From assembly GCF_014635825.1 (NCBI RefSeq), contig NZ_BMDO01000011.1, positions 62,001 through 126,000 of the forward strand: a DNA stretch of 64,000 bases. The letters are read 5' to 3'. Source of the stretch: Mucilaginibacter galii (GTDB lineage: Bacteria > Bacteroidota > Bacteroidia > Sphingobacteriales > Sphingobacteriaceae). The notes beneath the pieces were generated by a model that was not told the origin of the DNA, ran no database searches, and saw only the letters and a program-made list of their open reading frames with translations. The first letter of the stretch is position 1; every line of letters begins with the position of its first letter. Position numbers and translations under genes: made by a program. This document shows, piece after piece, positions 1 to 8,922 of this stretch.

Positions 1-876
1 ATAAACTTTAAAGTGCTCATCCATAATCAGGTAATCTTTAAAGATTGTATTGGGATTCATCAATCCGGTGGATGAGTCACTTATATGTTGTATCTCCCAC
101 GGCTTAGCATGATTTTGTACACGTGACAACGAACTGTGTATCTCGTCGCCAAGCGCTTTAGCTTCTTCTTCAGTTACCTCATTTTTTAGCCTAATTCTGA
201 TTCGCCGTTGGTAAGCAAACATTTCGTTGGGTTTAACCATAATTTGCCCAACCGGCAAGGCAGTTACATGTAAGCTATAAATTTCTGACGGATTGATCCT
301 GGAGAATAAACCATTGTCGATCATTTTTTTCGCTCCCTTAAAGGTTTCCTCTTCCGGTTGAAATATAAAGTATACCGTTCCCTTTAGCAATTGCCGCCGT
401 TTAGCAAGCACTTCGGCTATCCCAAGCCCGATAGCTAAATGTACATCATGACCGCATCCATGCTGCACACCTTTTATTTTAGACTTAAAAATTACCGAGT
501 CTGGAAAGTCACCGGGTAAAGCATCCATGTCAGCTCGCCAAGCAATCTTTCTTCCGCCTTTCTTCCCTCCCTTTAAAATACCGACAATGCTATGTGCATA
601 GATGCTTGTATCAACCTCAATTCCTAACCTGATTAAATATTGCTTTATGATCTGCTGCGTGCGTTTTTCGTTTCCTGCCAACTCAGGGTTAGCATGAAGA
701 TCCCGGCGAATACTTACCAGCTTGTCATAAATTCTGTCAGTTTCTGAACTGACCAAATTATGGGCTAAATCTCCTTTGGGTGTTGTTCGGGCTAAGTTCT
801 TAAAGGCTTGATTATCGCTCTGCGCGAAAACGGAGAAATTAAAAATAAACAGAAGTATTGACAGGGTAATTTTCAT
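1..876 (-). CDS. M20-family amidohydrolase, partial (C-terminus outside window)
   Basis: Open reading frame from an ATG at 876 down to the left edge with no stop, so 292 N-terminal residues are visible. A signal peptide ending near residue 19 (VFAQS) predicts export. Family M20D signatures are in order: RRDLHANPEL at 57-66, RADMDALP at 114-121, HGCGHD at 139-144 (Cys141 and His143 as metal ligands), FQPEEE at 172-177 and a later LHV. These residues bind the two metal ions in aminoacyl/indole-acetyl-amino-acid hydrolases, which cleave an amide bond of an N-acyl amino acid. The exact substrate cannot be told. It stands alone, divergent from nothing obvious; accA lies upstream on the same strand behind a terminator. 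The family usually has about 400-440 residues, so roughly a third is missing to the left. Confidence 0.85.
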   Translation of the reverse strand, partial: MKITLSILLFIFNFSVFAQSDNQAFKNLARTTPKGDLAHNLVSSETDRIYDKLVSIRRDLHANPELAGNEKRTQQIIKQYLIRLGIEVDTSIYAHSIVGILKGGKKGGRKIAWRADMDALPGDFPDSVIFKSKIKGVQHGCGHDVHLAIGLGIAEVLAKRRQLLKGTVYFIFQPEEETFKGAKKMIDNGLFSRINPSEIYSLHVTALPVGQIMVKPNEMFAYQRRIRIRLKNEVTEEEAKALGDEIHSSLSRVQNHAKPWEIQHISDSSTGLMNPNTIFKDYLIMDEHFKVY

Positions 877-1121
877 AAGTTGACTTTGGCTCTTATGACA
901 ACATAGAAATTGATAACGTTACACTATTTCACGAATAGTATCCTTTGCCAAATAGCGAAGCCAAACCGGTGCAACATTTTTTGCATTATTTTGATCCATT
1001 CGCGTCAAATTCAAATCGCCTTTTCACCAAAAATAATGCACGGAGTCTACCTCAGTTTCCACAGATATGGCACCCTAAAACCATGAGGAAAAAATGAAGT
1101 TCTCTGAAGTTTTAACACAAA

Positions 1122-1150
1122 AAAAGCTGCATTTTTAAGATGCAGCTTTT
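1122..1150 (-). terminator. Intrinsic terminator downstream of accA
   Basis: Perfect 11-bp inverted repeat (1122-1132 with 1140-1150) with a 7-nt loop. On the minus strand the stem is followed by a run of T, as expected for a factor-independent terminator just past the accA stop. The rest of 877-1172 holds no gene that I can see. Confidence 0.8.
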
Positions 1151-1172
1151 ATATGTATCATGATTGATAGTT

Positions 1173-2168
1173 CTAATTCTCTTCTCCCGCAGGCGCGGCA
1201 GAAATGGTTGGCTCATCTTCAATAACCACACCCATTGCACAGAACTTATCTATACGCTCGGTAACCAATTGGTCAATGTTGCGGTCTTTCAGGTTTTTTA
1301 TGTCTTTAATGAGCTGCTTTTTTAACGTAAAACCCATAGTAACAGGGTCTTGGTGTGCACCGCCCAGTGGTTCTTTAATAATACCGTCAATCAGCTTGTT
1401 CTTGAACATTTCGCTCGAGGTTAGCTTTAACACTTCGGCGGCACGCTCTTTATAATCCCAGCTGCGCCATAAAATAGATGAGCACGATTCTGGGGAAATT
1501 ACTGAGTACCAGGTATGTTCGAGCATGTAAACCTTATCACCAATGCCAATACCAATGGCACCACCCGAAGCGCCTTCGCCAATAATTACGCAAATAACCG
1601 GCACTTTAAGCACCGACATTTCCATAATATTCTTAGCAATAGCCTCGCCTTGTCCACGTTCTTCAGCTTCTAAGCCCGGGAAAGCGCCGGGAGTATCTAT
1701 CAGGGTAATTACTGGTTTGTTAAACTTTTCGGCCATTTTCATGAGGCGCAGAGCCTTGCGATAGCCCTCGGGGTTGGCCATACCAAAGTTGCGGTATTGC
1801 CTGTCTTTGGTGTTACGCCCTTTTTGATGACCTATGAACATGGCAGTTTGTCCGCCAATAGAACCCCAGCCTCCTATAATAGCTTTATCATCGCCAAAGT
1901 TGCGGTCGCCGTGCAGTTCAATAAAGTCATCACACATCATCTCAATATACTGTAAAGTATACGGGCGATCGGGGTGACGCGATATTTGCACCTTTTGCCA
2001 GCCGCTCAGGTTGGTATATACTTGCTTTTTAGTTTCCTCAAACTTGTCTTGCAACTCGTTCACCGTGGCAGACATATCTACCTTGGTTTTCTCCTCCACC
2101 TGTTTTATCTTGTCAATTTGCTGCTGCAAATCGGCCAATGGCTTTTCAAAATCAAACGTAATCTTCAT
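1173..2168 (-). CDS. accA: Acetyl-CoA carboxylase carboxyltransferase subunit alpha
   Basis: 331 residues, close to the usual 315-325 for AccA. The N-terminal 45 residues are a charged helical segment typical of the family. The crotonase-fold carboxyltransferase domain follows (about 60-300), with the ELHGDRNFGDD motif, IGHQKGR, and the glycine-rich IGEGASGGAIGIG segment that forms the oxyanion hole. The protein pairs with AccD to move the carboxyl group from carboxybiotin to acetyl-CoA, the first step of fatty acid synthesis, in the cytosol. accD, accB and accC are not in the window, so the gene stands alone, as is common in Bacteroidota. The ATG at 2168 is followed by a conserved MKITFDFE start. 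A terminator lies 22 bp past the stop. Confidence 0.97.
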   Translation of the reverse strand: MKITFDFEKPLADLQQQIDKIKQVEEKTKVDMSATVNELQDKFEETKKQVYTNLSGWQKVQISRHPDRPYTLQYIEMMCDDFIELHGDRNFGDDKAIIGGWGSIGGQTAMFIGHQKGRNTKDRQYRNFGMANPEGYRKALRLMKMAEKFNKPVITLIDTPGAFPGLEAEERGQGEAIAKNIMEMSVLKVPVICVIIGEGASGGAIGIGIGDKVYMLEHTWYSVISPESCSSILWRSWDYKERAAEVLKLTSSEMFKNKLIDGIIKEPLGGAHQDPVTMGFTLKKQLIKDIKNLKDRNIDQLVTERIDKFCAMGVVIEDEPTISAAPAGEEN

Positions 2169-2220
2169 ATTCCTCTTTAACGGGGGGCTAAGTTAACTAA
2201 ATTGAACGTCAAATATGTAA

Positions 2221-2718
2221 TTATGGTTTTTTCAGCTTCCAAAACTGCGTAGTTTGTAGCGGAGTAAGCGCATTGTAGGTACTGTAGCAAGCCTGCAACA
2301 CGGTAGTACGGTATTCGCCCTCGTATAAACCATACCGGTTTCCGTAAAAGGTAATGCTGCCTTCGTCTACTTTCCCGGTTTGAAACAGCTCATCCAGCTT
2401 CTTCTCGTTACGCAGCACAGATTGCCCTATCTCCGTTTTCTTTAACTGCAGGTACTGGCTTATGGCGGTAACTTTCTTCACCTGTGCATCGGTAAGCTTC
2501 AATTCTTTCTTTAAACGCAGTACATCATCGGGCATGGGGTATTTATTGAGCGTGGCAGGCAAAGCCATTTGCTCTAATCCGGGACCTTTTTGGTAGTCAG
2601 TATACTGTTTAAGCGTTAGCGTTTTAATGGAAGAGGGTGTGGCGCCGCTATCTGTTTGGGCTTCAACCGCCAGGCTAATTGCACATAGGCATAGTGAACA
2701 AATAAACGATCTTAACAT
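2221..2718 (-). CDS. Spy/CpxP-like small periplasmic protein
   Basis: 165 residues with a signal peptide (cleavage near VEAQ, residue 21). The mature part is mainly helical and carries two LTxxQ-type motifs, LTDAQ near residue 75 and LTPLQ near residue 152, the hallmark of the Spy/CpxP/CnrX helical fold. Members act as ATP-independent periplasmic chaperones or metal sensors. Overall similarity to Spy cannot be measured here, so the assignment rests on the motif pair and fold pattern. It is upstream of accA on the same strand, 52 bp from the accA start, but no functional link is evident. It may simply be an uncharacterised envelope-stress protein. Confidence 0.6.
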   Translation of the reverse strand: MLRSFICSLCLCAISLAVEAQTDSGATPSSIKTLTLKQYTDYQKGPGLEQMALPATLNKYPMPDDVLRLKKELKLTDAQVKKVTAISQYLQLKKTEIGQSVLRNEKKLDELFQTGKVDEGSITFYGNRYGLYEGEYRTTVLQACYSTYNALTPLQTTQFWKLKKP

Positions 2719-2891
2719 AAACTAAAGCAATTAACAAACTTGTAGTGAAGTGCGCAATTTAGCCCTTTATGTTCTATTTTGCTAACCTTAAAGGCTTAAA
2801 CCACTGCCTAAAAGTGCTCAAGTAACATTTACATTACCAATTAATCCTTGGCCTGGTATTCCCCTCTAATCTTACATAAAACAACAAGATC

Positions 2892-3059
2892 ATGAAAAAG
2901 ATATTTTTAAGCATAGCACTATTGGTTGTCGTTATTAGTTCATTAAGCAGTTGCGTAGCCACACAAGATCGCCGTGGCGGACGATACCACCGCGGTTACG
3001 ACAGACATCACGGTCCATACGATAGTAACTATCGCAATTATGGCAGGTACAAACACTAA
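2892..3059 (+). CDS. 55-residue lipoprotein, Arg/His/Tyr-rich
   Basis: A short reading frame with ATG at 2892 and TAA at 3057-3059. The first 20 residues are a lipoprotein signal peptide with lipobox LSSC (Cys21). The mature 35 residues are strongly basic and low in complexity, with repeated R-G-Y-H-R type units (RGGRYHRGYDRHHG) and several Tyr. Small lipoproteins like this are common in Bacteroidota and have no known function. The His cluster could bind metal, but that is speculation. A strong hairpin terminator follows 4 bp after the stop, which supports a real transcribed unit. Confidence 0.6.
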   Translation: MKKIFLSIALLVVVISSLSSCVATQDRRGGRYHRGYDRHHGPYDSNYRNYGRYKH

Positions 3060-3063
3060 TAAC

Positions 3064-3106
3064 AAACAACAAACCCGGGTTTTGACTGATCCCGGGTTTG
3101 TTGTTT
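3064..3106. terminator. Bidirectional terminator
   Basis: Perfect 16-bp inverted repeat, 3064-3079 pairing with 3091-3106, with an 11-nt loop. The GC core CCCGGG is flanked by A-rich and T-rich arms, so it can end transcription from the small lipoprotein gene (plus) and from the sulfurtransferase gene (minus, stop at 3123). Confidence 0.85.
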
Positions 3107-3122
3107 ATAGCATTGACTGTCA

Positions 3123-3959
3123 TTATTTACCATCCGTTGCTATGGGCAGGCCCCTGCGCGACCACTCGCTCCACGAGCCCACATACAAGCGTGCTCCGCT
3201 CAAACCCGCTTGCTCAAGCGCCAATAAGGTATGACAAGCTGTAACACCCGAGCCACAATGAACAATTACTTGTTCGGGTTTAATATCTCCTAAAATACTT
3301 ATATAGTTACTTTGCAATTGATCGGCTGTTAAGTACCGATTACCTTCTCCTAAATTACCATTGTAGGGAACATTTAAAGCACCCGGAATATGGCCGGCCA
3401 CTAAATCTAAGGGCTCTGTTTGACCAAGGTAACGAGGGGCTTCGCGCACGTCGATTACAATTTTATCGGGATTGTGTGCAGCTTCGGCAACTTCATCAAT
3501 GGTAGCAGTACCTTTAAACGATGCAGGCACCGGATATTCGGTTGGCTGGGTTTTATCCGGAATAACGGTACTTATTGCAAAACCGGCATCAACAGCAGTT
3601 TGCAAGCCGCCATTTAAAACTTGTACTTTTTCATGACCAACAGCTTTCAACATCCACCAAAAACGGGCTGCCGGGTTAGCTGCGGCTTTATCATCGTATA
3701 CAATCACGTGGCTTTGCGGCGTTACACCCAGGCTGCCCAACAATATTGCAAAGTCTTTGGTACCGGGTAAGGGGTGTCGGCCGCCCAATGCCGGGTTATC
3801 GGTATGTGCAGCCAAATTTTCTAAGTCCAGGTAAAGTGCGCCTTCCAAGTGGCCTTGCTCATAACGCTCACGGCTATTTCCAAACCCACGGGCATCAATC
3901 AAAATACAGGTACCGGCAGCTAATTGCTGTAATTCGGAAGCTTCAATTAAGGGTTGCAT
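3123..3959 (-). CDS. sseA: Thiosulfate/3-mercaptopyruvate sulfurtransferase
   Basis: Two tandem rhodanese domains (about 5-125 and 155-275) in a 278-residue protein, the usual size. The active-site loop of the second domain reads CGSGVTAC, with the catalytic Cys at about residue 235. CGSGVTA is the form seen in SseA-type 3-mercaptopyruvate sulfurtransferases, whereas thiosulfate rhodaneses usually have CRxGxR or similar loops. The enzyme moves a sulfane sulfur from 3-mercaptopyruvate to a thiol or cyanide in the cytosol. The reading frame extends to a TTG at 3980, but the first ATG is at 3959 and gives the usual short N-terminus (MQPLIEASEL), so 3959 is preferred. The gene lies 38 bp after the mntR-like stop on the same strand. 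Confidence 0.92.
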   Translation of the reverse strand: MQPLIEASELQQLAAGTCILIDARGFGNSRERYEQGHLEGALYLDLENLAAHTDNPALGGRHPLPGTKDFAILLGSLGVTPQSHVIVYDDKAAANPAARFWWMLKAVGHEKVQVLNGGLQTAVDAGFAISTVIPDKTQPTEYPVPASFKGTATIDEVAEAAHNPDKIVIDVREAPRYLGQTEPLDLVAGHIPGALNVPYNGNLGEGNRYLTADQLQSNYISILGDIKPEQVIVHCGSGVTACHTLLALEQAGLSGARLYVGSWSEWSRRGLPIATDGK

Positions 3960-3997
3960 AGTATAAGGTGTATATTTCAAATATAGAAAAGCTGTGC

Positions 3998-4654
3998 TTA
4001 ACTAATGAGAATATTCTCTCCAAATTTTGACGATACGGTAGTAGGTTCCGCATTATTGATGCTGATCACCAGCGATTGATCGAAAGTAATTTGCTCTATC
4101 AATCTGATCTGCGTACCAATACTAATTTCTAATTTATGCAGGTATTGCAAAAAAGAGCTGCTGGTATCGCGCACGGCAGCTACACGGTAAGTGTTACCCA
4201 CTTTACCATCGGCCAGGGAAGCCGAAAAAGATTTAGCCATTTTACCATTAGCTTTAGGTATAGGGTCGCCATGTGGGTCGTACTCGGGGTATTCCAAAAA
4301 ACTTTCGAGCCTGTCGGCAAGGTCATGGTGCTTAATGTGCTCCAGTTCCTCGGCAATATCGTGGATCTCGTCCCAACGGTAACCTAACTTTTCTAACAAA
4401 AAAACTTCCCATAAACGGTGCTTTCGCACAATTTGTATAGCGTCTTTTTGCCCTTGCGGAGTCAGTTTTACCCCTTTCTTCTTATCATACTCAATGAGCT
4501 GCTTATCGCTTAACTTACGAATCATATCTACCACCGATGCCGGATTGTTCCCTAACGATTCGGCAATGGCACTGGTGGAAATCTTCTTCACATCGGGCAT
4601 TTGCGATAACCTGAAAATTGACTTCAGGTAATTCTCTTCAGAAAAGGTATTCAT
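3998..4654 (-). CDS. DtxR/MntR-family metal-dependent repressor
   Basis: About 218 residues in three parts: a winged helix at 1-65 (SEENYLKSIFRLS start, SVVDMIRKLSDKQLI recognition region), a helical metal-binding and dimer domain at 66-135 (HRLWEVFL, EELEHIKH and the DPHGDPIP signature), and a C-terminal SH3-like FeoA-type domain. The family represses metal-uptake genes when Mn(II) or Fe(II) is bound. The frame reaches a TTG at 4675 but the ATGs at 4660 and 4654 are better starts; MNTFSEENYL at 4654 matches the family N-terminus. A 36-bp palindrome between this gene and the divergent TonB-dependent receptor is the obvious operator. Whether it senses Mn or Fe cannot be told from sequence alone. 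Confidence 0.9.
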   Translation of the reverse strand: MNTFSEENYLKSIFRLSQMPDVKKISTSAIAESLGNNPASVVDMIRKLSDKQLIEYDKKKGVKLTPQGQKDAIQIVRKHRLWEVFLLEKLGYRWDEIHDIAEELEHIKHHDLADRLESFLEYPEYDPHGDPIPKANGKMAKSFSASLADGKVGNTYRVAAVRDTSSSFLQYLHKLEISIGTQIRLIEQITFDQSLVISINNAEPTTVSSKFGENILIS

Positions 4655-4696
4655 ACTCATGATTAGCGTACTCAAACTTATAAAAATAAATATGGT

Positions 4697-4732
4697 AAAT
4701 TATAAAATTAGGTAAACCTAATTTTATAATTT
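4697..4732. promoter_or_regulatory. 36-bp palindromic operator of the DtxR-type regulator (predicted)
   Basis: Perfect inverted repeat of 16 bp per arm (4697-4712 with 4717-4732) around a 4-bp TAAA spacer. The core TTAGG-N4-CCTAA resembles the DtxR/IdeR consensus half-sites. It sits in the 104-bp gap between the divergent regulator (start 4654) and TonB-dependent receptor (start 4759), where it could repress both. The binding itself is inferred. Confidence 0.7.
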
Positions 4733-4758
4733 TGGTTATTTTAACAAAAAAATTAGTC

Positions 4759-7224
4759 ATGACAAAATACATGTACTTTATTCTTTGCTTATTTTCAGTT
4801 ACTGGCTCTTTTGCACAACGAGGGACAATTAAAGGGAAAGTAACTACTGATGTGGGCGACGCATTGAGCTTTACAACCATTAGTATAGTAAATAAAGGCG
4901 TAGCTACCCGTACCGGCAACAACGGTACTTATCTGCTTCAAAATTTGGCTCCAGGGAGTTATACCATCATTTTTTCGGCTGTTGGCTATCAAAAGCAGCA
5001 ATTGATTGCCGAGGTAAAAAGCGGCGGCGTAATAGTGTTGAATGTAAGTATGACTAAAACCGAATCGCGATTGAGCGAAGTTATTGTGACCGGGGTAAGC
5101 CGTGCTACCGAAGTACGCAGAAACCCGGTGCCGGTAGCAGTAATGACCAAGAAAGATATGGACCGTAACGTGAATAATAACATTATAGACGCCATTATAA
5201 AAGGGGTGCCCGGCGTAAGTGCAGTAACCACAGGGCCCAATGTATCTAAACCGTTCATTCGTGGATTGGGCTACAACCGTGTGCTTACCTTGTATGATGG
5301 CATACGCCAGGAAGGCCAGCAATGGGGCGATGAGCATGGAATTGAGATAGATCAATATGGTATTGCCCGTGCCGAAGTGGTTAAAGGCCCGGCCAGTTTA
5401 TCATATGGGTCGGATGCTTTAGCGGGCGTAATTAACATGATCCCCTACCTGCCGGCCTTTGATAACAATAGTCTGAAAGGCGATTATACGGTAGATTATC
5501 ATACCAACAATAGGCTTATTGGCTCCTCCTTAGGGTTGGCTTACAAGCTCAACGACTGGCGTTTCACGGCACGGAGCACGGGTAAAATTGCGCAAAACTA
5601 CACCAATAGCATTGATGGCAGGGTGTATGGTACGGCCTACAATGAGCTCAACCTATCGGCCATGGCACGGGTAGACAAAAGCTGGGGATACAGTCAACTG
5701 GCTGCTACCCTGTTTAACAATAAACAAGAGATACCCGATGGTAGCCGCGACTCGCTAACCCGCCGCTTTACCCGGCAGGTATTTGATGCAGGTGATGATA
5801 TAAAGGCCAGGCCAATTGTACCTGATAACGAATTAGGCACCTATCGCCTTAACCCACTTTACCAGCACATACAGCACTATCGCTTATACTCAAGCAACCA
5901 GTTTAAAATTGGTGAAGGCAGTATAAATTTATTAGTTGGTGCGCAGCAAAGCGTACGCAGGGAATATAATCATCCTACGCAACCGCAGCAGGCCGGTTTA
6001 CACGTAGTGCTCAATACGCTTAATTACGATGTAAAATATAACCTGCCCGAATTGGCTGGCATTGAAACCTCGGTAGGCGTAAACGGCATGTACCAAACTA
6101 ACCGAAGTAAAAACGCTACCGACTTCCCTATCCCCGATTACGATTTGTTCGATATCGGCGCTTTTTTGTTTGCCAAGAAAACGTTGGGTAAATTAGATAT
6201 CAGTGGTGGTATTCGGTTGGATAACCGCAGCATTAAATGGAACAACTTTTTTGTAGCCAATAACCCACAAAACGGCTTTCAACAGCATGTAACCGGGGCC
6301 GATACCATAGGCACCTACCTGCAATTCCCTGCGTTTAACAAGCGTTATCAAGGCTTTTCGGGCAATTTAGGGCTTACTTATAATGTGAGCGAACGCCTAC
6401 TGCTCAAAGCCAATATTGCACGTGGCTACCGGGCACCTAACATAACCGAGATAGGCTCGAACGGGTTAGATCCAGGGGCACATATTGTGTACCTGGGCAA
6501 CCGCAAATTTAAGCCGGAGTTTAACGTACAGCAGGATTTAGGCCTCATTTCATACCTCAAAGATGCCGATATAAGCGCTGATCTTTTCAATAACAACATC
6601 TATAATTACATCTACCAGGCAAGGTTAAACGACGCTAAGGGGCAACCCGTGGTCATTGTCCCGGGCAACAGCACGTATCAATACCAGCAATCAAAAGCGC
6701 GGTTATATGGCGCCGAATTATCGGTAAACCTTCACCCCGAAAAATTGAAGTGGTTTTGCTGGAATAACAGTTTGGCTTACGTAAAAGGATTGAATAAAAA
6801 CCAGGAATTGATTGATCGTGTGGGTGACGATGCTAAGTATTTACCCTTTGTTCCGCCGTTGCACGGGCGTTCAGAATTCCGCATAAATTTTCAAAAAACT
6901 TCCAAAAAACTCCAAAAACCTTATCTAAAATTAGAAGCGGATATTTATGCTGCACAAAACGAATTTTATGCGCTCGATAATACCGAAACTGCCACGCCCG
7001 GCTACACCTTGTGGAACATCGGATGTGGATCAGGATTTAGACACACAAACGGTAAAACCTTGTTCGATGTATTTTTGCAAGTAGACAACGTGCTCGATAA
7101 AGCCTATCAATCTAACCTTAACCGGTTGAAGTATTTTGAGTATTACCAGGCATCGCCCAATGGCAAAAGCGGCATTTATAACATTGGCCGCAACATCAGC
7201 ATCAAGATGATTGTACCGTTGTAG
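4759..7224 (+). CDS. TonB-dependent receptor, likely metal uptake
   Basis: 821 residues: signal peptide (cleavage at SFAQ, residue 20), a carboxypeptidase-regulatory-like beta-sandwich at about 22-105, a TonB plug at about 115-225 (IKGVPGVSAV, FIRGLGYNRV, VVKGPASLSYGSDALAGVIN), and a 22-strand outer-membrane barrel to the C-terminus. It carries a ligand across the outer membrane with energy from TonB-ExbB-ExbD. The divergent DtxR/MntR gene and the palindrome between them point to metal-controlled uptake of a metal or metal chelate. The frame begins at a TTG at 4732, but that codon lies inside the palindrome, and the ATG at 4759 gives a proper signal peptide. It has no SusD partner, so it is not a glycan importer of the SusC type. 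It ends at 7224, directly touching the stop of the convergent SMR gene. Confidence 0.9.
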   Translation: MTKYMYFILCLFSVTGSFAQRGTIKGKVTTDVGDALSFTTISIVNKGVATRTGNNGTYLLQNLAPGSYTIIFSAVGYQKQQLIAEVKSGGVIVLNVSMTKTESRLSEVIVTGVSRATEVRRNPVPVAVMTKKDMDRNVNNNIIDAIIKGVPGVSAVTTGPNVSKPFIRGLGYNRVLTLYDGIRQEGQQWGDEHGIEIDQYGIARAEVVKGPASLSYGSDALAGVINMIPYLPAFDNNSLKGDYTVDYHTNNRLIGSSLGLAYKLNDWRFTARSTGKIAQNYTNSIDGRVYGTAYNELNLSAMARVDKSWGYSQLAATLFNNKQEIPDGSRDSLTRRFTRQVFDAGDDIKARPIVPDNELGTYRLNPLYQHIQHYRLYSSNQFKIGEGSINLLVGAQQSVRREYNHPTQPQQAGLHVVLNTLNYDVKYNLPELAGIETSVGVNGMYQTNRSKNATDFPIPDYDLFDIGAFLFAKKTLGKLDISGGIRLDNRSIKWNNFFVANNPQNGFQQHVTGADTIGTYLQFPAFNKRYQGFSGNLGLTYNVSERLLLKANIARGYRAPNITEIGSNGLDPGAHIVYLGNRKFKPEFNVQQDLGLISYLKDADISADLFNNNIYNYIYQARLNDAKGQPVVIVPGNSTYQYQQSKARLYGAELSVNLHPEKLKWFCWNNSLAYVKGLNKNQELIDRVGDDAKYLPFVPPLHGRSEFRINFQKTSKKLQKPYLKLEADIYAAQNEFYALDNTETATPGYTLWNIGCGSGFRHTNGKTLFDVFLQVDNVLDKAYQSNLNRLKYFEYYQASPNGKSGIYNIGRNISIKMIVPL

Positions 7225-7554
7225 TTAGCTCACTGTTGACTTGGAAAAGATATTAATAACCAGTACACCGGCTATAATTAAGCCCATACCCATTAAGGCC
7301 GGCATATCCAGCTTTTGTTTGTACAGGAAATACCCGGTGATAGAAATGAGCACGATACCAACGCCCGACCAAATAGCGTAAGCAATGCCCACCGGGATGC
7401 TTTTCAACGTAAGGCTCATAAAGTAAAACGCCGATGCATACCCGATCACCACAATGACCGACGGCCACAGCTTAGTAAACTGATCAGATGCCCGCAGTGC
7501 ACTGGTGGCAGCAACTTCGGAGAGTATGGCAATAAGCAGGAACAGGTATTTCAT
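7225..7554 (-). CDS. Small multidrug resistance (SMR) transporter, EmrE-like
   Basis: 109 residues with four hydrophobic helices, the standard SMR size. Glu13 in the SEVAATSALRAS stretch of helix 1 matches EmrE Glu14, the residue that binds both proton and drug. The GIAYAIWSGVGIVLIS segment in helix 3 is the family signature. Such proteins work as antiparallel dimers in the inner membrane and export cationic compounds in exchange for protons. The sequence is closer to the drug-export (EmrE/QacE) branch than to guanidinium exporters, judged by motif only. Its stop codon abuts the TonB receptor stop with no gap, so the two convergent genes share their terminator region. Confidence 0.93.
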   Translation of the reverse strand: MKYLFLLIAILSEVAATSALRASDQFTKLWPSVIVVIGYASAFYFMSLTLKSIPVGIAYAIWSGVGIVLISITGYFLYKQKLDMPALMGMGLIIAGVLVINIFSKSTVS

Positions 7555-7593
7555 GGCGTTAATACAAAGGGATAGCAGGATTGTGTGAAACGT

Positions 7594-8739
7594 TTACTTC
7601 ATCAACTCGGCATTAAAGCCTACAATGAGTTTAAAAAGATCGTTATATTCGTTCAGTGGCAGGGTTTTGCTTACATCGAACACATCATGATAAGCCTTGA
7701 TGCCGCCCATAGTATAAATGAAGAACGCGGGCACTCCCTTTTCGGTAAACCAGTAATGATCGCTATTGGCCGCCTTGCCGCGTGAGTATACTTTGGTTAA
7801 ATAGTTGCCTTTTGCATTTACCTGTTTAAGCAGTTCAAATTGCTTTGGATAAACCGAGGCATTCACTACGGTAATGCCTTCGCCACCGGTACCTGCCAGA
7901 TCTGTATTGATCAAAAACTTGATGCTGCTGAGCGGGATCAACGGATTTTCGGTAAAGTGTTTAGAGCCCAGTATGCCTGCCTCCTCCCCGGCAAAGCACA
8001 TAAACGCCATAGTGTAAGATTCTGGATGGGCTGCGTAATATTTAGCCAGGCTCAACAGCATGGCCATCCCGCTGGCATTATCATTAGCGCCGGGAAAATA
8101 GGTTGCGCTGCCCATGCCTCCCAAATGGTCGTAATGGGCGGTGAACATCATCACCGAATCGGGCTTAACGGTACCTTTCACAATGCCGCAAATATTGGCT
8201 GCCTTAAAGTTATTGATAAGCTTGTTTTCAATATTTGTGCTTATACAGGCCGGCATAGCGTTCAATGCCTTTTTATCTACCTGTATCAAAGTATAATCGC
8301 CTACTTCCTGTGCTACCGACCAGGTTAGCTTATTTTGCAGGCTTACCATAACGCGGTTCTGCGCATCAATAAAAGTCACACTGTCTTTTTGCTCTAATGT
8401 ACCTTTAGCCGCAACACCCCTGCTTTCGGGGCTTACAATAAAGTCGATCCCTGGTCTTAGCGCAGCTCCATTGATAGTAACTTCCATTTTTCCGGGAAAA
8501 GTGTTCACATTAAATGTAAACGGCTGAAAGTAATCTTTACCGTCCATGGGCTGGAGTCCGTAACGCTTAAATTCCTGCGCTATAAAACGCGCAGCTTTAC
8601 CCATACCATCATTGGTGTAGCCCCTGCCCCAAAAGTATTTAGAGGTTAGCGTGTCTACTATGCGGCGTGCAAAAAGTGAATCTTGCGCCAGTGTGGCGTT
8701 ACCGAAGAATAACAGAAGTATAAGCAGTTTGAGCTTCAT
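7594..8739 (-). CDS. M28-family zinc metallopeptidase, exported
   Basis: 381 residues with a signal peptide (cleavage near TLAQ, residue 19). The M28 zinc ligands are all visible: His202 (AHYDHLG), Asp220 (GANDNASG), Glu252/Glu253 (GEEAGILGS, catalytic base and ligand), Asp280 (NTDLAG), and a C-terminal His in SDHYWF. An N-terminal part of about 130 residues before the catalytic fold probably includes a PA-like or lid segment. M28 enzymes are usually aminopeptidases removing N-terminal residues from peptides in the periplasm or outside the cell. The gene is alone on the minus strand, 39 bp upstream of the SMR gene. Confidence 0.9.
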   Translation of the reverse strand: MKLKLLILLLFFGNATLAQDSLFARRIVDTLTSKYFWGRGYTNDGMGKAARFIAQEFKRYGLQPMDGKDYFQPFTFNVNTFPGKMEVTINGAALRPGIDFIVSPESRGVAAKGTLEQKDSVTFIDAQNRVMVSLQNKLTWSVAQEVGDYTLIQVDKKALNAMPACISTNIENKLINNFKAANICGIVKGTVKPDSVMMFTAHYDHLGGMGSATYFPGANDNASGMAMLLSLAKYYAAHPESYTMAFMCFAGEEAGILGSKHFTENPLIPLSSIKFLINTDLAGTGGEGITVVNASVYPKQFELLKQVNAKGNYLTKVYSRGKAANSDHYWFTEKGVPAFFIYTMGGIKAYHDVFDVSKTLPLNEYNDLFKLIVGFNAELMK

Positions 8740-8922
8740 GCACTAAGTTTAGTAATTGCTAAAATGCATTATTTATACCGTTTCTCATCATTTGCCGGCT
8801 TTTTTACTATCTCTTCAAATCCGTAAACCTTCACCTGTTAATGCTGCTTTGCCTACCAACTTTATATAATTAATTTGGCCGGGTAGGTAATAATTATTTT
8901 ATATTGCCAATCACTCTACGTT

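Noticed and set aside
4795..5355. 186-codon minus-strand frame inside the TonB receptor gene
   Set aside because: Antisense shadow of the plug region; starts inside the receptor gene and shows no domain.
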